DNA of 64,000 bases, taken from positions 248,001 through 312,000 of the forward strand of contig NZ_JADQDP010000004.1 in assembly GCF_015694735.1 (NCBI RefSeq). The letters run 5' to 3'. The translations under genes were made by a program, and so were the position numbers. This stretch comes from Hymenobacter properus. Lineage in GTDB: Bacteria; Bacteroidota; Bacteroidia; Cytophagales; Hymenobacteraceae. A model generated the notes under the pieces. That model did no database searches and was not told where the DNA came from. It saw only the letters and a program-made list of their open reading frames with translations. This document shows positions 1 to 8,896 of this stretch, one piece after another. Numbering within the stretch: position 1 is the stretch's first letter; each line of letters starts with the position of its first letter.

Positions 1-1700
1 CTTGCAGGCGGTAGTCGGTGGCGGCCGTGAGGCTGGCTACGGTATAAGGCACGGTGGTCGCGCCGCTAATATTGGTGTAGTTGTTGAACCCGGCCGGGCT
101 GCTCTGCCACTGGTAGCTGAGGCCGGTAGCGCCGCTGGAGTAGCCGCTGGCGCGCAAAGTGAAAGCCGTGGCCGGGCACACCGACGTGCTAGAGGCCGTG
201 GCCGTGCCGCCGGTGGGCGTGCCGGCGCAGGCCGTGGGTGCCACAATGGTGACGAGGTAGTCTTCCACCTCGCCGAAGTAGTTGTTGAAGCAGGCCTGAT
301 TGCCCACCACGCTGCCGTTGTTGGAGCGCACGCGCAGGCGGGTGGGGCCGGTGAGGGCCGTGGCGGGGATGGTCACGTTGGCGGTCAGGCTCAGGTTGAG
401 GGCCGTAAAGCCGGTGGCCGGGCCGGTGCCAATGAGGGTGTATTCGGAGGCGTCGAAGGTGCCGCTGTGGTCGTAGTCTATCCACAGGCCAGCGGCGCTG
501 CTGGCGGCATTCACCCGCAAATCGAGCGTGACGGGATAGGTGGCGCCCTGGCTCAGGTTGGTGGTGAGGGCCGCGTTGGCGGTGTAGCTGGCGTAGCCGC
601 CGGTGGTGCAGGTGGTGTTGGTATTGCCCAGTGCGGCCAGGGTCACGCCCCGAATCCACTCGTTGGTGCAGTTGCCGCCGCTGGGCGTGCAGTAGCAGTT
701 CAGGAAGGTATTCTGCGTTACGCTTACGAGCGGCGAGGTCGACGAAAGGCCGCTGCCCGAGCAGGTAACCACCACGCGGTAGTCGGTGGCGGCCGTCTGG
801 CTGGCCACGGTGTAGGGCACAGCGGTAGCGCCGCTGATGTTGGTGAAGGTATTAGCCCCGGCGGGGCTGCTCTGCCATTGGTAGCTCACGCCCGAGCCGG
901 ACGAGGCGCCGGTGAGGCTGAGCGTGAAGCTATTGTTGGTGCAGGCGCTGGGGGTGCTGGCGGCGGGCACGCCGGCCGACGGCGTGCCGCTGCACACCGA
1001 GTTGATGGTGATGCCCATGACGTTGAGCACGCCGGTGGCAGATGTTTTGGCGAAGCCCACGCTTTGCACCAGCTTGCCGAAGTTGGCCGGCGCCAGGGTG
1101 AGCAGCAGTTGGTAGAGGCGGGGGTTGGTAGCGTTGTTCTCGCGGTTTTCGACGCCGCGCTGCACCCGGCCCAGGCCCAGAATGGCGTAATTACCACCGC
1201 CATACCAGTCCGAAACAGTTTGGTTGTTGAACACCTGGGTGGTGCCATCGGTGAACGTGACCGTGATGTTGACGGTGCTGGCCCCGCTGCCCGAGGTGGC
1301 CAGCACGTACACCTCGCCCGCCGCCTGCGGCGTCACGAACGTGACCGTGCCCGAGCCGGTGCCGGTACCCGTGGGGGTGGCCGGCATGCGCAGCGAGTTG
1401 TTGGCGTTGTAGGGCGCCAATTGGTAAGTCAGGCCCGTAGTGGCAGCACTGTTAATGAGGCCGTTGTTGGGCAGATACGACGTGCCGGTGGGGTTGTAGT
1501 CCTGGGCCATAAACACGTAGTTGCTGTCATCGACGCCCACCGTGGTCGAGTTGGTGGATACGCCCGTGCCGTTGGCCACCACGTCGTGGTTGTAGCCCGT
1601 GAGCGCCACCGGCACGTAGGCCGCCTGCGCCCGCGGGGCCGCGCCCAGCCCCAGGGCGCACAGCGCCAGCTTGGCATAGTGTGTAAATTTTTGGTTCATT
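1..1700 (-). CDS. Secreted GEVED-domain / Ig-like repeat protein, C-terminus beyond the window, apparent 5' frameshift
   Basis: The minus-strand frame stays open from about 1696 to the left edge and reads as a secreted surface protein. A signal peptide (YAKLALCALGLG, cleavage near AAPRAQA) is followed by a lectin-like beta region of about 200 residues, an Ig-like module with Cys and SYQWQSSPAG, and a GEVED domain (IDYDHSGTFD...FGEVEDYLV). A second Ig-like copy then runs off the edge. At DNA level 11-123 and 781-893 are near-identical copies of the Ig module. The only sensible start, ATG at 1698-1700, is one base out of frame with the signal peptide, and the correct frame meets TGA at 1697-1699. 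Removing one T from the T5 run at 1689-1693 would restore an N-terminus MNQNLHNYAKL. That suggests a sequencing error or a true frameshift. Proteins of this kind normally end in a T9SS sorting domain, which is not visible here. Confidence 0.8.
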
Positions 1701-1884
1701 GGGTGTTGGTAAGAGGGTTGGTGTTAGAAGAAGAGGTCAAGGCCAAAGGTCAGGCAGCCGCGCCGGCTAGGCAAGTGCCACGCGCAGAAAAGCTTGGGAC
1801 CGGCCGGGTTGCCAGATAACTTCGCCAAACCAGCACCTGAACGAGTTGCCCCACCGCTCCTGCTGCGCGGCAACTCACGGCCAC

Positions 1885-1914
1885 AAAAAAGGCCGCCCCA
1901 AACGGAGCGGCCTT
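1885..1914 (-). terminator. Intrinsic terminator downstream of cysM
   Basis: Read on the minus strand, AAGGCCGC pairs with GCGGCCTT around a 10-nt loop and is followed by a T6 run (1885-1890). It lies 34 nt past the cysM stop, so it should end the cysE-cysM transcript. Confidence 0.8.
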
Positions 1915-1947
1915 CAACGGCTTGCTACGGCAGCATTGGCGGTGTCC

Positions 1948-2871
1948 TTACACAAACAAGCCCTCCACCGACAAATACCGCTCGCCGGTATCGTAGCAGA
2001 AGGTGAGCACGCGGCTGCCCTGCGGCATGTCGGGCAGCTTTTTGGCAATGGCCGCCAACGACGCGCCCGACGACACGCCCACAAACAGCCCTTCCTCGCG
2101 GGCGGCACGGCGCGTCATCTCGTACGCTTCCTGCTGGCCCACCTGAATGGCCCCGTCCAGCACGTTCACGTGCAGGTTATCGGGAATAAAGCCCGCGCCG
2201 ATGCCCTGAATGGGGTGTGGCCCCGGCGCCCCGCCGCTGATGACGGGCGAAGCCTCGGGCTCCACGGCAAAGGTCTTCATGCCGGGGAAGTGCGGCTTGA
2301 GCACCTCCGTCACAGCCGTGATGTGGCCGCCGGTGCCCACGCCGGTAATGTGGAAGTCGAAGCCCTCGGGGGCGTCGCGCAGGATTTCGCGGGCCGTGGT
2401 TTCGGCGTGAATTTTTGGGTTGGCGGGGTTGGAGAACTGCATGGGCAGCCAGGCACCGGGCGTGCTGTTCACAATCTCCTGGGCTTTCTCAATGGCACCC
2501 TTCATGCCCTTTTCGCGGGGCGTAAGCTCCAGCGTAGCGCCGTAGGCGGCCATGAGGCGGCGGCGCTCGATGCTCATGCTCTCGGGCATCACCAGCGTCA
2601 GCTTGTAGCCCTTCACGGCGGCCACCAGGGCCAGGCCCACGCCGGTGTTGCCGGAGGTGGGCTCCACAATCAGGCTGTCCGGGCCCAGCAGGCCGTCGCG
2701 TTCGGCCTGCTCAATCATGCTCAGGGCAATGCGGTCTTTGATGGAGCCGCCGGGGTTGGCCCGCTCCAGCTTCACCCACACCTCCACGTCGGGGCGGGTA
2801 GCAACAAATAAACGGTTGAGGCGCACCAGTGGCGTGTTGCCAATGGTGTCGAGAATGGTATTGGCTTTCAT
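1948..2871 (-). CDS. cysM: Cysteine synthase (O-acetylserine sulfhydrylase), CysM/CysK type
   Basis: This PLP enzyme converts O-acetylserine and sulfide to cysteine in the cytoplasm. The 307-residue protein begins MKANTILDTIGNTPLVRL, the classic family N-terminus. K45 in GGSIKDR is the PLP Schiff-base lysine, PTSGNTG binds the substrate or PLP phosphate, and GVGTGGHITAV forms the glycine loop. An upstream in-frame extension starting MTPSEMLRCALHD is translated from the palindromic repeat and is not credible, so the start at 2871 was chosen. It lies downstream of cysE in the same direction, which makes a two-gene cysteine biosynthesis operon. The CysM versus CysK assignment is not settled by sequence reading alone. 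Confidence 0.93.
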   Translation of the reverse strand: MKANTILDTIGNTPLVRLNRLFVATRPDVEVWVKLERANPGGSIKDRIALSMIEQAERDGLLGPDSLIVEPTSGNTGVGLALVAAVKGYKLTLVMPESMSIERRRLMAAYGATLELTPREKGMKGAIEKAQEIVNSTPGAWLPMQFSNPANPKIHAETTAREILRDAPEGFDFHITGVGTGGHITAVTEVLKPHFPGMKTFAVEPEASPVISGGAPGPHPIQGIGAGFIPDNLHVNVLDGAIQVGQQEAYEMTRRAAREEGLFVGVSSGASLAAIAKKLPDMPQGSRVLTFCYDTGERYLSVEGLFV

Positions 2872-2913
2872 GCGGTGAAATAGTGTGTTGGTGAAATGGC
2901 GAGTTAAGAGAAG

Positions 2914-2997
2914 GTCATGCAGAGCGCAGCGAAGCATCTCGCTTGGGGTCACTAATTACTTATTGCACGCGAGATGCTTCGCTGCGCTCTGCATGAC
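2914..2997. repeat. Family A intergenic palindrome, copy 1
   Basis: The left arm GTCATGCAGAGCGCAGCGAA, continuing to GCATCTC, is inverted at 2970-2997 around a loop of about 29 nt. It sits between cysE and cysM and could fold into a long RNA hairpin inside the operon transcript. Confidence 0.9.
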
Positions 2998-3018
2998 GTT
3001 CCTTTGGTTACTAGTTAT

Positions 3019-3852
3019 TTAAATGGAAAACACCAGCTCCGCGGCGGGGTCCACGGAGCGGGAGATGTTGATGTGGGCGCGGTGATACACGCGCGAGTGC
3101 GAGGGCACGCTCTCGGTGAGCCACACGTTGCCGCCGATGACGCTGTGCGCGCCCACTACCGTGCTGCCGCCCAAGATGGTAGCGCCGGCATAAATGACCA
3201 CGTGGTCTTCGATGGTGGGGTGGCGCTTCTGGCCCTGCAGGCCCTTGGTCACGCTCATGGCACCCAGGGTCACGCCCTGGTATATCTGCACGTTGGCCCC
3301 GATAACGGCCGTTTCGCCAATGACCAGGCCTGTGCCGTGGTCGATGCAGAAAGCCGCCCCGATTTGCGCACCAGGGTGAATGTCGATACCTGTGCGCTGG
3401 TGGGCGTGCTCGCTGAGCAGGCGAGGCAGGCGGGGCAGGCCGCGCTCATACAAGGCGTGGGCAATGCGATACAGGGCCGTGGCGTAGAAACCGGGGTAGG
3501 AACCGATGATTTCGGCTAGGCCCTGGGCAGCGGGGTCGCTGGCCAGAATGGCGGTGGCGTCACGCAGCAGAGCCGCGCGCAAGGCCGGCAGCTGGGCCGT
3601 GAACTCGTCGGCCAACGCGGCGGCGGGGGCCGGCAGCTGCGGCACCTTGGTGAGCAGCGCGGCCAGCTCGGAGCGGAAGTGGTAAAGCTCGGCGGCCACC
3701 ACGTCGGTATTCGGCAGCGGCCGTTCGGCCCGATAGGGGAACAACAGCGCCAGCAGGCCGTCGGCCAGGTCGCAGAAAGCGGCGCCGGGCAGGGCGTCGG
3801 GCACGGAGGCGTGGGCCTGGGCCAGCTCGGCAGCGAAAGATTCGGGAAGCAC
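3019..3852 (-). CDS. cysE: Serine O-acetyltransferase
   Basis: The enzyme acetylates L-serine with acetyl-CoA, the committed step of cysteine synthesis. The C-terminal half carries the left-handed hexapeptide-repeat fold (IHPGAQIGAAFCIDHGTGLVIGE) with the catalytic DHG and the GVTLGAMSV and HPTIEDHVVIYAGATILGG coils. The N-terminal helical domain resembles the longer EpsC/SatA type. The frame is open up to 3984, but residues upstream of about 3852 lie in the divergent promoter region and look non-coding. I therefore chose GTG at 3852 (277 aa, VLPESFAAELAQ); the exact start is uncertain. It is followed 147 nt later by cysM. Confidence 0.9.
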   Translation of the reverse strand: MLPESFAAELAQAHASVPDALPGAAFCDLADGLLALLFPYRAERPLPNTDVVAAELYHFRSELAALLTKVPQLPAPAAALADEFTAQLPALRAALLRDATAILASDPAAQGLAEIIGSYPGFYATALYRIAHALYERGLPRLPRLLSEHAHQRTGIDIHPGAQIGAAFCIDHGTGLVIGETAVIGANVQIYQGVTLGAMSVTKGLQGQKRHPTIEDHVVIYAGATILGGSTVVGAHSVIGGNVWLTESVPSHSRVYHRAHINISRSVDPAAELVFSI

Positions 3853-4019
3853 GGAAACAGAAAAGAGGTGACGAACAGAGAAATGCAACCAGCCCGGCCG
3901 GTGAAGGTTTTCGGCGGCAGCAGCAACGGCGGAGCTGGTTGGGCCGTTAGGAACAAGGCCGGTAGCCCCGCGGCTACCGGCCAAAAGATACTCCTCCCCT
4001 TTCTTAATCCAAACATCTC

Positions 4020-4361
4020 ATGGCCGATACCACCATCATCAAAGTCGATTCGCAGCACTCGCCCAAGGGCGCCGACGGCGAAAAATACCTGGCCTCGGGC
4101 AAGCACGTGTCCATGCGCATGTGGGAAAACGAGCAGCCCGGCGAAGCCAAAGCCCCCGCCACCCGCCCCTACGAAACCGTGGGCTACGTGCTCAGCGGCC
4201 GCGCCGAATTTCACCTGGCCGGCCAGATGGTGCTGCTAGAGCCCGGCAACTCCTGGGTGGTACCCAAGGATGCCGAACACACCTATAAGATTCTGGAAAC
4301 CTTCACGGCCGTGGAGGCAACGTCGCCCCCGGCGCAGGTGCACGGACGCGAGGAGAAGTAA
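4020..4361 (+). CDS. Small cupin-domain protein
   Basis: The 113-residue single-domain cupin has a beta-barrel core: motif 1 lies around RPYETVGYVLSGRAEFHLAGQ and motif 2 around PGNSWVVPKDAEHTYKIL. Motif 1 lacks the usual HxH pair (PYETVGY), so metal binding is doubtful, although H86 of motif 2 is present. It is transcribed divergently from cysE, and a large palindrome follows its stop. No substrate can be assigned. Small cupins of this type are often sugar- or metabolite-binding or stress-related. Confidence 0.8.
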   Translation: MADTTIIKVDSQHSPKGADGEKYLASGKHVSMRMWENEQPGEAKAPATRPYETVGYVLSGRAEFHLAGQMVLLEPGNSWVVPKDAEHTYKILETFTAVEATSPPAQVHGREEK

Positions 4362-4386
4362 GGAGCTGGCCGTTTAGGTAGCATAT

Positions 4387-4480
4387 AACGCCTGTCATCC
4401 TGAGCGCAGCGAAGGACCATATCACGCTAGAACATTCTGACGTGAGAAGGTCCTTCGCTGCGCTCAGGATGACAGGCGTT
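4387..4480. repeat. Family B intergenic palindrome, copy 1
   Basis: AACGCCTGTCATCCTGAGCG, continuing to GAAGGACC, is inverted at 4449-4480 with about 32-nt arms and a 30-nt loop. It lies between two convergent genes and the right arm ends in TTTT, so it may double as a bidirectional terminator. Confidence 0.9.
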
Positions 4481-4492
4481 TTAATTTCTGAC

Positions 4493-7400
4493 TCAGCCCT
4501 TTCCCATTGCAGTCACGCGCTGCTTCAATGGCCCCAGCACCCAGTCGTACACCATTGTCACCAAGGACGCTTCCTGGAAGGGCTTGGTGATGTAGTCGTT
4601 CATGCCCACGGCCAGGCATTTTTCGCGTTCGCCCTGAATGGCGTTGGCCGTGAGGGCGATGATGGGCACGGCCAGCCCCAGCTCTTCGCGCAGGAGGATG
4701 GTGGCCTCGTAGCCGTTCATGACGGGCATTTGCACGTCCATCAAAATCAGGTCGAAAGCCTGGGTGCGGGCCAGCTCCACGGCGGTGCCACCGTTGCTGG
4801 CTTCCACCACCTCCAGCTCGGCGTTGCTCAGGAAAATGGAAGCCAGCATGCGGTTGAACACGTTGTCTTCGACCAGCAGCACCCGCTTGCCGCGCAGGGC
4901 GTGTTGCAGGCCGCTCACATCGAGGCCCTCTTTCTGGGGCACGTCATGCTCGGTGCCCACGGGCAGGTGCAGGCGGAAGCGGCTGGTGGTGCCGTGGTGC
5001 TTCTGGCTTTCGATGCGCAGCTCGCCGCCCATCAGCTCCACCAGCTTTTTGCTGATGCCCAGCCCCAAACCTGTGCCCCCAAATTGGCGCGTGACCGACG
5101 AGTCTTCCTGGCTGAACTCGTCGAACACCCGCGTCAGGTAATCGGCATCGATGCCAATGCCGGTGTCTTCCACCGTGAACTCTACAATGGCCTCGCCCCC
5201 GGGGGTATAGCCCTGGAGCGCGCAAGAGGTGTGCACCCGGCCCCGCTCGGTAAACTTCACGGAGTTTCCGGCCAGGTTCAGCAGCACCTGGGTAATGCGG
5301 TAGGGGTCGCCGAGCAGCACGTTGGGCATGGCGGGGTCGCAGTGCGTGCCAAAATCCAGCCCTTTTTCCGCCGCTTTGTAGCGCAGGGTTTGTTCCACCT
5401 GCGCGCACACCCCGCACACGCTGAAGCCGATTTTCTCGACGGCCAGCCGCCCGGCTTCGATTTTCGACAAATCCAGAATGTCATTGATAATGACCAGCAG
5501 GTTTTCGGCCGAGGCCGTGATGGCGTGCAGGTAGCTGGCTTGGGAGTCGTTGAGCTCGGTTTTGGCCAGCAGCTGGCTCATGCCCAGAATGGCGTTCATG
5601 GGCGTGCGGATTTCGTGGCTCATGTTGGTGAGGAAATCCTGCTTGGCGCGGGTGCTGATTTCGGCCAGGGCTTTGGCTTCGCGCAGGCTGGTTTCGAGGT
5701 GCTTCTGGGGCGTCACGTCGAGGTAGATGCCGATGGACCCCACCAGCTGCTGGTCGTCGTCGTAGAGCGGGGCACCGCTCACCAGCAGCCACTTCACCTC
5801 GCCGCCCTTGGTCGTCACGGCTATTTCGTAGGAATCGGCCACGCCCTGCCGGCGCGCTTCCAGCTTGCCTTCCACCAGTTCCAGGTCGTCGCCCGAGAGC
5901 AGCAGCGGCGAGAGCTTGTGGCCCTTCAGCTCGTCGGTGCAGAAGCCCGTCATGTCGCAAAAGCTCTGGTTGGCGTAGAGCAGGAAGTCGTCCAAATCGG
6001 CCTCCACCAACCCCAGCGACATATTTTCGATGATGCCGCGGTACTTTTCCTCGCGGCGCTTGAGGTCTTCCTCGGCGCGGGCGCGGGCCGTGATGTCCTC
6101 GTACTTCCACAGGTGGCCGATGTAGCGGTGCTGGTCGAAAATTGGGGCGAAGTCGCGGCGCAGGATGCGGCCGTCGCGCAGGGTCAGCACGTCGCCCACC
6201 ACCGGGCGGCGCCGGCGCAGCAAGGCCGCGATGCGCGCCGCATACTGGCTGGGGTGCCGCACCAGGTTGCGCGCGCCCTCGGCCAACGCGGCGCCCTCCT
6301 GTCCCACCAGCTCAGCCGGGAGCGTGGCCACGCCCAGCAAGCGGCCAAAGGCTTGGTTGGCCAGCACAATGCGCCGGTCTTCGTCTTCGAGTACCACGCC
6401 TTCGTGGAAGTTGGCCAGCACGGCCGACAGGCGGTGGGTGGACGCATCCAGCGCCGCCTGGGCCTTTTTCAGCTCCGAAATATCCGTGTGCGTACCCGTG
6501 AGAATCTGGGGTTCGCCGCCGGGGCCGCGCTGCGTCACAATGGCCCGGCTCAGCACCCACTTGTAGCTGCCGTCCTTGCAGCGCATCCGAAGCTCGACGG
6601 CCATCAGGCGCGTTTCGCCACGCAGGCAAGCCCAGACTTTGCGCTCGGTCGGCTCCAGGTCGTCGGGGTGGACGTGGGTCAGCCAGCTCTCGTAGCGGTT
6701 GGGAAACTCCGCCTCGGTGTAGCCTCCCAGCATGGCCCGGTAGTCGGGCGAGTAAATCACCGTATCGGTGCGCAGGTCCCGCTCCCAGGCGCCGTCGCCG
6801 AAGCCTTCCACGGCCAGCTGCCAGCGCAGGTCGCTCTCGCGCAGGGCCGTCTGGGCTTGCTTCAGGGGCGTGATATCCAGCAGAATGCCGCTGTAAACGA
6901 CGCCCTTTTCGTCGCTCCTGGTCACGGTGGAATTGGCTTGCAGGTAGCGCAGGGGCTGGCCCGGCACCACCACCCGCCCCTCAAAAGCCCAGGGCTGCCG
7001 GGCCCCCACGGCCTCGGTCATCGACTGCATGAACCGGGCCCGGTCGTCGGGATGAATGAACTCGGGCATGCGCTCGATTTCCTCGCGCCGGAGCCCAAAT
7101 ATCTCCAGCAGCTTGGGGCTGACGTAGATGAACTGAAAGCTGCCGTCCTGGTTTTTGCGCCACTCGTAGAGCGCTCCCGGCGCGTTTTCGGCCAGCGCCC
7201 GGAAGCGGTTCTCGCTGTCGGCCAAGTTCGACTGAGCTTCTTTCCAGTCCGAAATGTCTTCCAGCAGCCCCGCCATCACCACCTCGCCTCGCTCGTTGTG
7301 GAGGGGCTGCACCTTTACCCGAATCCAGCAGGCCTCTGCCTTGGGCCCGGGGTTGTGCACTTCGTAGTTAAACGGCAGCCGCGCCGCCAGGCTTTCTTCA

Positions 7401-7729
7401 ATGTACCTGAGGGTTTTCCCGTCGTTCAGGTCCGGGCGCAGAAACGAGGCCGGCCGGCGCCCCAGCACCTCGTGCGCCTCCAGGCCACACAGGGTGGTAA
7501 AACCTTTGCTCACCCACACCGTGCGGCCGTCGGCATCGGTGAGCACCACGGCAGTGTACATTTCCTGCATCAGTTGCAGCCACTCCTGCTGGTTGGGCAA
7601 AGCCGGGGCCGGCCCGCCGGCCGGTCCGGCAGCCTGGGCCTGGGCCAGCGCCGCCCGCAGCAAGGCGTTTTCGGCCTGTTGCTCGGCCAGCGCGCGTTCT
7701 AGCTCTTCTTGGGCGATGGGCATGGTCAC
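4493..7729 (-). CDS. Soluble hybrid sensor histidine kinase with multiple PAS domains and a receiver
   Basis: The 1078-residue protein has no membrane segment. A short coiled coil (about 5-35) is followed by roughly five PAS/PAC modules (about 47-165, 172-293, 300-425, 430-550, 556-675). The dimerisation/phosphoacceptor helix has SHEIRTPMNAIL, with phosphorylatable H705. The HATPase domain has an N box (LNLAGNSVKFT), G1 (DTGIGID) and G2 (GGTGLGLGISKK). A C-terminal receiver has ED, acceptor D998 (ILMDVQMPVMNG) and the conserved K in ITKPF. It probably integrates cytoplasmic redox, light or ligand cues through the PAS domains. No cognate regulator or output domain is adjacent, so partners are unknown. 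A second ATG lies two codons downstream of the chosen start. Confidence 0.93.
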   Translation of the reverse strand: MTMPIAQEELERALAEQQAENALLRAALAQAQAAGPAGGPAPALPNQQEWLQLMQEMYTAVVLTDADGRTVWVSKGFTTLCGLEAHEVLGRRPASFLRPDLNDGKTLRYIEESLAARLPFNYEVHNPGPKAEACWIRVKVQPLHNERGEVVMAGLLEDISDWKEAQSNLADSENRFRALAENAPGALYEWRKNQDGSFQFIYVSPKLLEIFGLRREEIERMPEFIHPDDRARFMQSMTEAVGARQPWAFEGRVVVPGQPLRYLQANSTVTRSDEKGVVYSGILLDITPLKQAQTALRESDLRWQLAVEGFGDGAWERDLRTDTVIYSPDYRAMLGGYTEAEFPNRYESWLTHVHPDDLEPTERKVWACLRGETRLMAVELRMRCKDGSYKWVLSRAIVTQRGPGGEPQILTGTHTDISELKKAQAALDASTHRLSAVLANFHEGVVLEDEDRRIVLANQAFGRLLGVATLPAELVGQEGAALAEGARNLVRHPSQYAARIAALLRRRRPVVGDVLTLRDGRILRRDFAPIFDQHRYIGHLWKYEDITARARAEEDLKRREEKYRGIIENMSLGLVEADLDDFLLYANQSFCDMTGFCTDELKGHKLSPLLLSGDDLELVEGKLEARRQGVADSYEIAVTTKGGEVKWLLVSGAPLYDDDQQLVGSIGIYLDVTPQKHLETSLREAKALAEISTRAKQDFLTNMSHEIRTPMNAILGMSQLLAKTELNDSQASYLHAITASAENLLVIINDILDLSKIEAGRLAVEKIGFSVCGVCAQVEQTLRYKAAEKGLDFGTHCDPAMPNVLLGDPYRITQVLLNLAGNSVKFTERGRVHTSCALQGYTPGGEAIVEFTVEDTGIGIDADYLTRVFDEFSQEDSSVTRQFGGTGLGLGISKKLVELMGGELRIESQKHHGTTSRFRLHLPVGTEHDVPQKEGLDVSGLQHALRGKRVLLVEDNVFNRMLASIFLSNAELEVVEASNGGTAVELARTQAFDLILMDVQMPVMNGYEATILLREELGLAVPIIALTANAIQGEREKCLAVGMNDYITKPFQEASLVTMVYDWVLGPLKQRVTAMGKG

Positions 7730-7932
7730 GGAGGTTGCTGTTTACCACTCAAAACAATTGCGGCTCCGCCCCGAACGGCTCGCACGGGCTACCGCAGAAC
7801 CTCCGCCAACAGTGCTGTGCTTACCCTAAAATACGAACAAGCGGCGTCGGTGGATGCCTCAAGATTCGTCTCTGTTCCAACCACTTGCCGGAAGCCGGAA
7901 GTGGGAGGCACGGGGCCGTCATTTAGCTGGCC

Positions 7933-8748
7933 TCAGCTCGGCAGCGTGCGCACGTAGCTGTGCTGCACCGGCACGGGGCTGCCCACGCCCTGCTGCGCCA
8001 GCCCCTGCTGAATCTGCTCGATGAGGCGAGCCTGGGCGCCGCCGTTGTGGCCAGCGGCGGTGTAGGCCCGGAAGGCCACCGTCATGCCGCCGGGCTTGAG
8101 GCCCGTAACCACCACCTGCGGCGCGGGTGCGGGCAATACCTGCTCGTCGGCCTGCATGAGGGGCACGGCCCAGCCGCGCAGCTCGTCGAGCTTGGTGTTG
8201 TTGTCAACTTCGGCCACAATCTCCACCAGGGCCTTGTTTTGGGCCGTTTTGTTTACAATGACGTTGTTCGACGTGGCCCCGTTGGGCAGGATGATGGTGT
8301 CGCCCTGCGAAGTGACGAGGATGGTGTTGAAAATCTGGATTTCCTTCACCTCGCCCGCCTTGCCCTGCGACTCAATGCTGTCGCCCACCACGTAGGGCTT
8401 AAAAATCAGAATCAGTACGCCGCCCGCGAAGTTGGCCAGCGTGCCCTGCAAGGCCAGCCCCACCGCCAGGCCCGCCGCCCCCAGAATGGCTACAAACGAC
8501 GTCGTTTCGAAGCCCACCATGCCCGCCACCGTAATAAGCAGCAGCACCTTGAGCACGATGTTGACCAGGCTGGTCAGAAACGAAGCCAGCGACACATCCA
8601 GCCGCGTGGTGGCCGCCGCAATCAGCCGGCTGGCCCAGCCAATGAGCCACCAGCCCACCACCAGCGCCACCACGGCCATGAGCACGCGCGGCAGGTAGAG
8701 AATGACAAGGTTTTGCAACTGTTGGGCGTAGGTAGCAACTTGGTTCAT
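7933..8748 (-). CDS. Small-conductance mechanosensitive channel, MscS family
   Basis: The 271-residue protein has three N-terminal transmembrane helices. The third is the Gly/Ala-rich pore helix (AILGAAGLAVGLALQGTLANFAGGVLIL), followed by the MscS beta domain (FKPYVVGDSIES...LPNGATSNNVIVN) and an alpha/beta C-terminal domain. It opens under membrane tension to release osmolytes on hypo-osmotic shock. The start MNQVATYAQQL at 8748 was preferred over an extension that reads into the flanking palindrome (MLRLRAAG). Confidence 0.93.
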   Translation of the reverse strand: MNQVATYAQQLQNLVILYLPRVLMAVVALVVGWWLIGWASRLIAAATTRLDVSLASFLTSLVNIVLKVLLLITVAGMVGFETTSFVAILGAAGLAVGLALQGTLANFAGGVLILIFKPYVVGDSIESQGKAGEVKEIQIFNTILVTSQGDTIILPNGATSNNVIVNKTAQNKALVEIVAEVDNNTKLDELRGWAVPLMQADEQVLPAPAPQVVVTGLKPGGMTVAFRAYTAAGHNGGAQARLIEQIQQGLAQQGVGSPVPVQHSYVRTLPS

Positions 8749-8784
8749 AGCAGAAAAGCGGAGGGCATAAACGAAAAGGAATGG

Positions 8785-8879
8785 TCCTGCTGCGCGCAGC
8801 CGAAGCATCTCTCCCGCAATACTAACCCAATCGTTGGGATTACTAGCGCAGTAGAGATGCTTCGGCTGCGCGCAGCAGA
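8785..8879. repeat. Family A intergenic palindrome, copy 2
   Basis: CTGCTGCGCGCAGCCGAAGC, continuing to ATCTCT, is inverted at 8853-8878. The outer part differs from the consensus (CTGCTGCGCG in place of TCATGCTGAGCG) but both arms changed together and still pair. Confidence 0.85.
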
Positions 8880-8896
8880 ACGCGCTTTATTGCCTA

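Noticed and set aside
2..1819. Long plus-strand frame opposite the GEVED protein
   Set aside because: The minus frame encodes a signal peptide and recognisable domains; the plus frame is the usual antisense artefact of high-GC sequence.
4020..4361. Cupin as a cysteine-pathway enzyme (for example cysteine dioxygenase)
   Set aside because: It is half the length of cysteine dioxygenase and lacks the HxH metal motif; it is only a divergent neighbour of cysE.
4442..7702. 1086-codon plus-strand frame opposite the hybrid histidine kinase
   Set aside because: His/Gln/Val-rich translation with no domains, whereas the minus strand gives complete PAS, kinase and receiver motifs.
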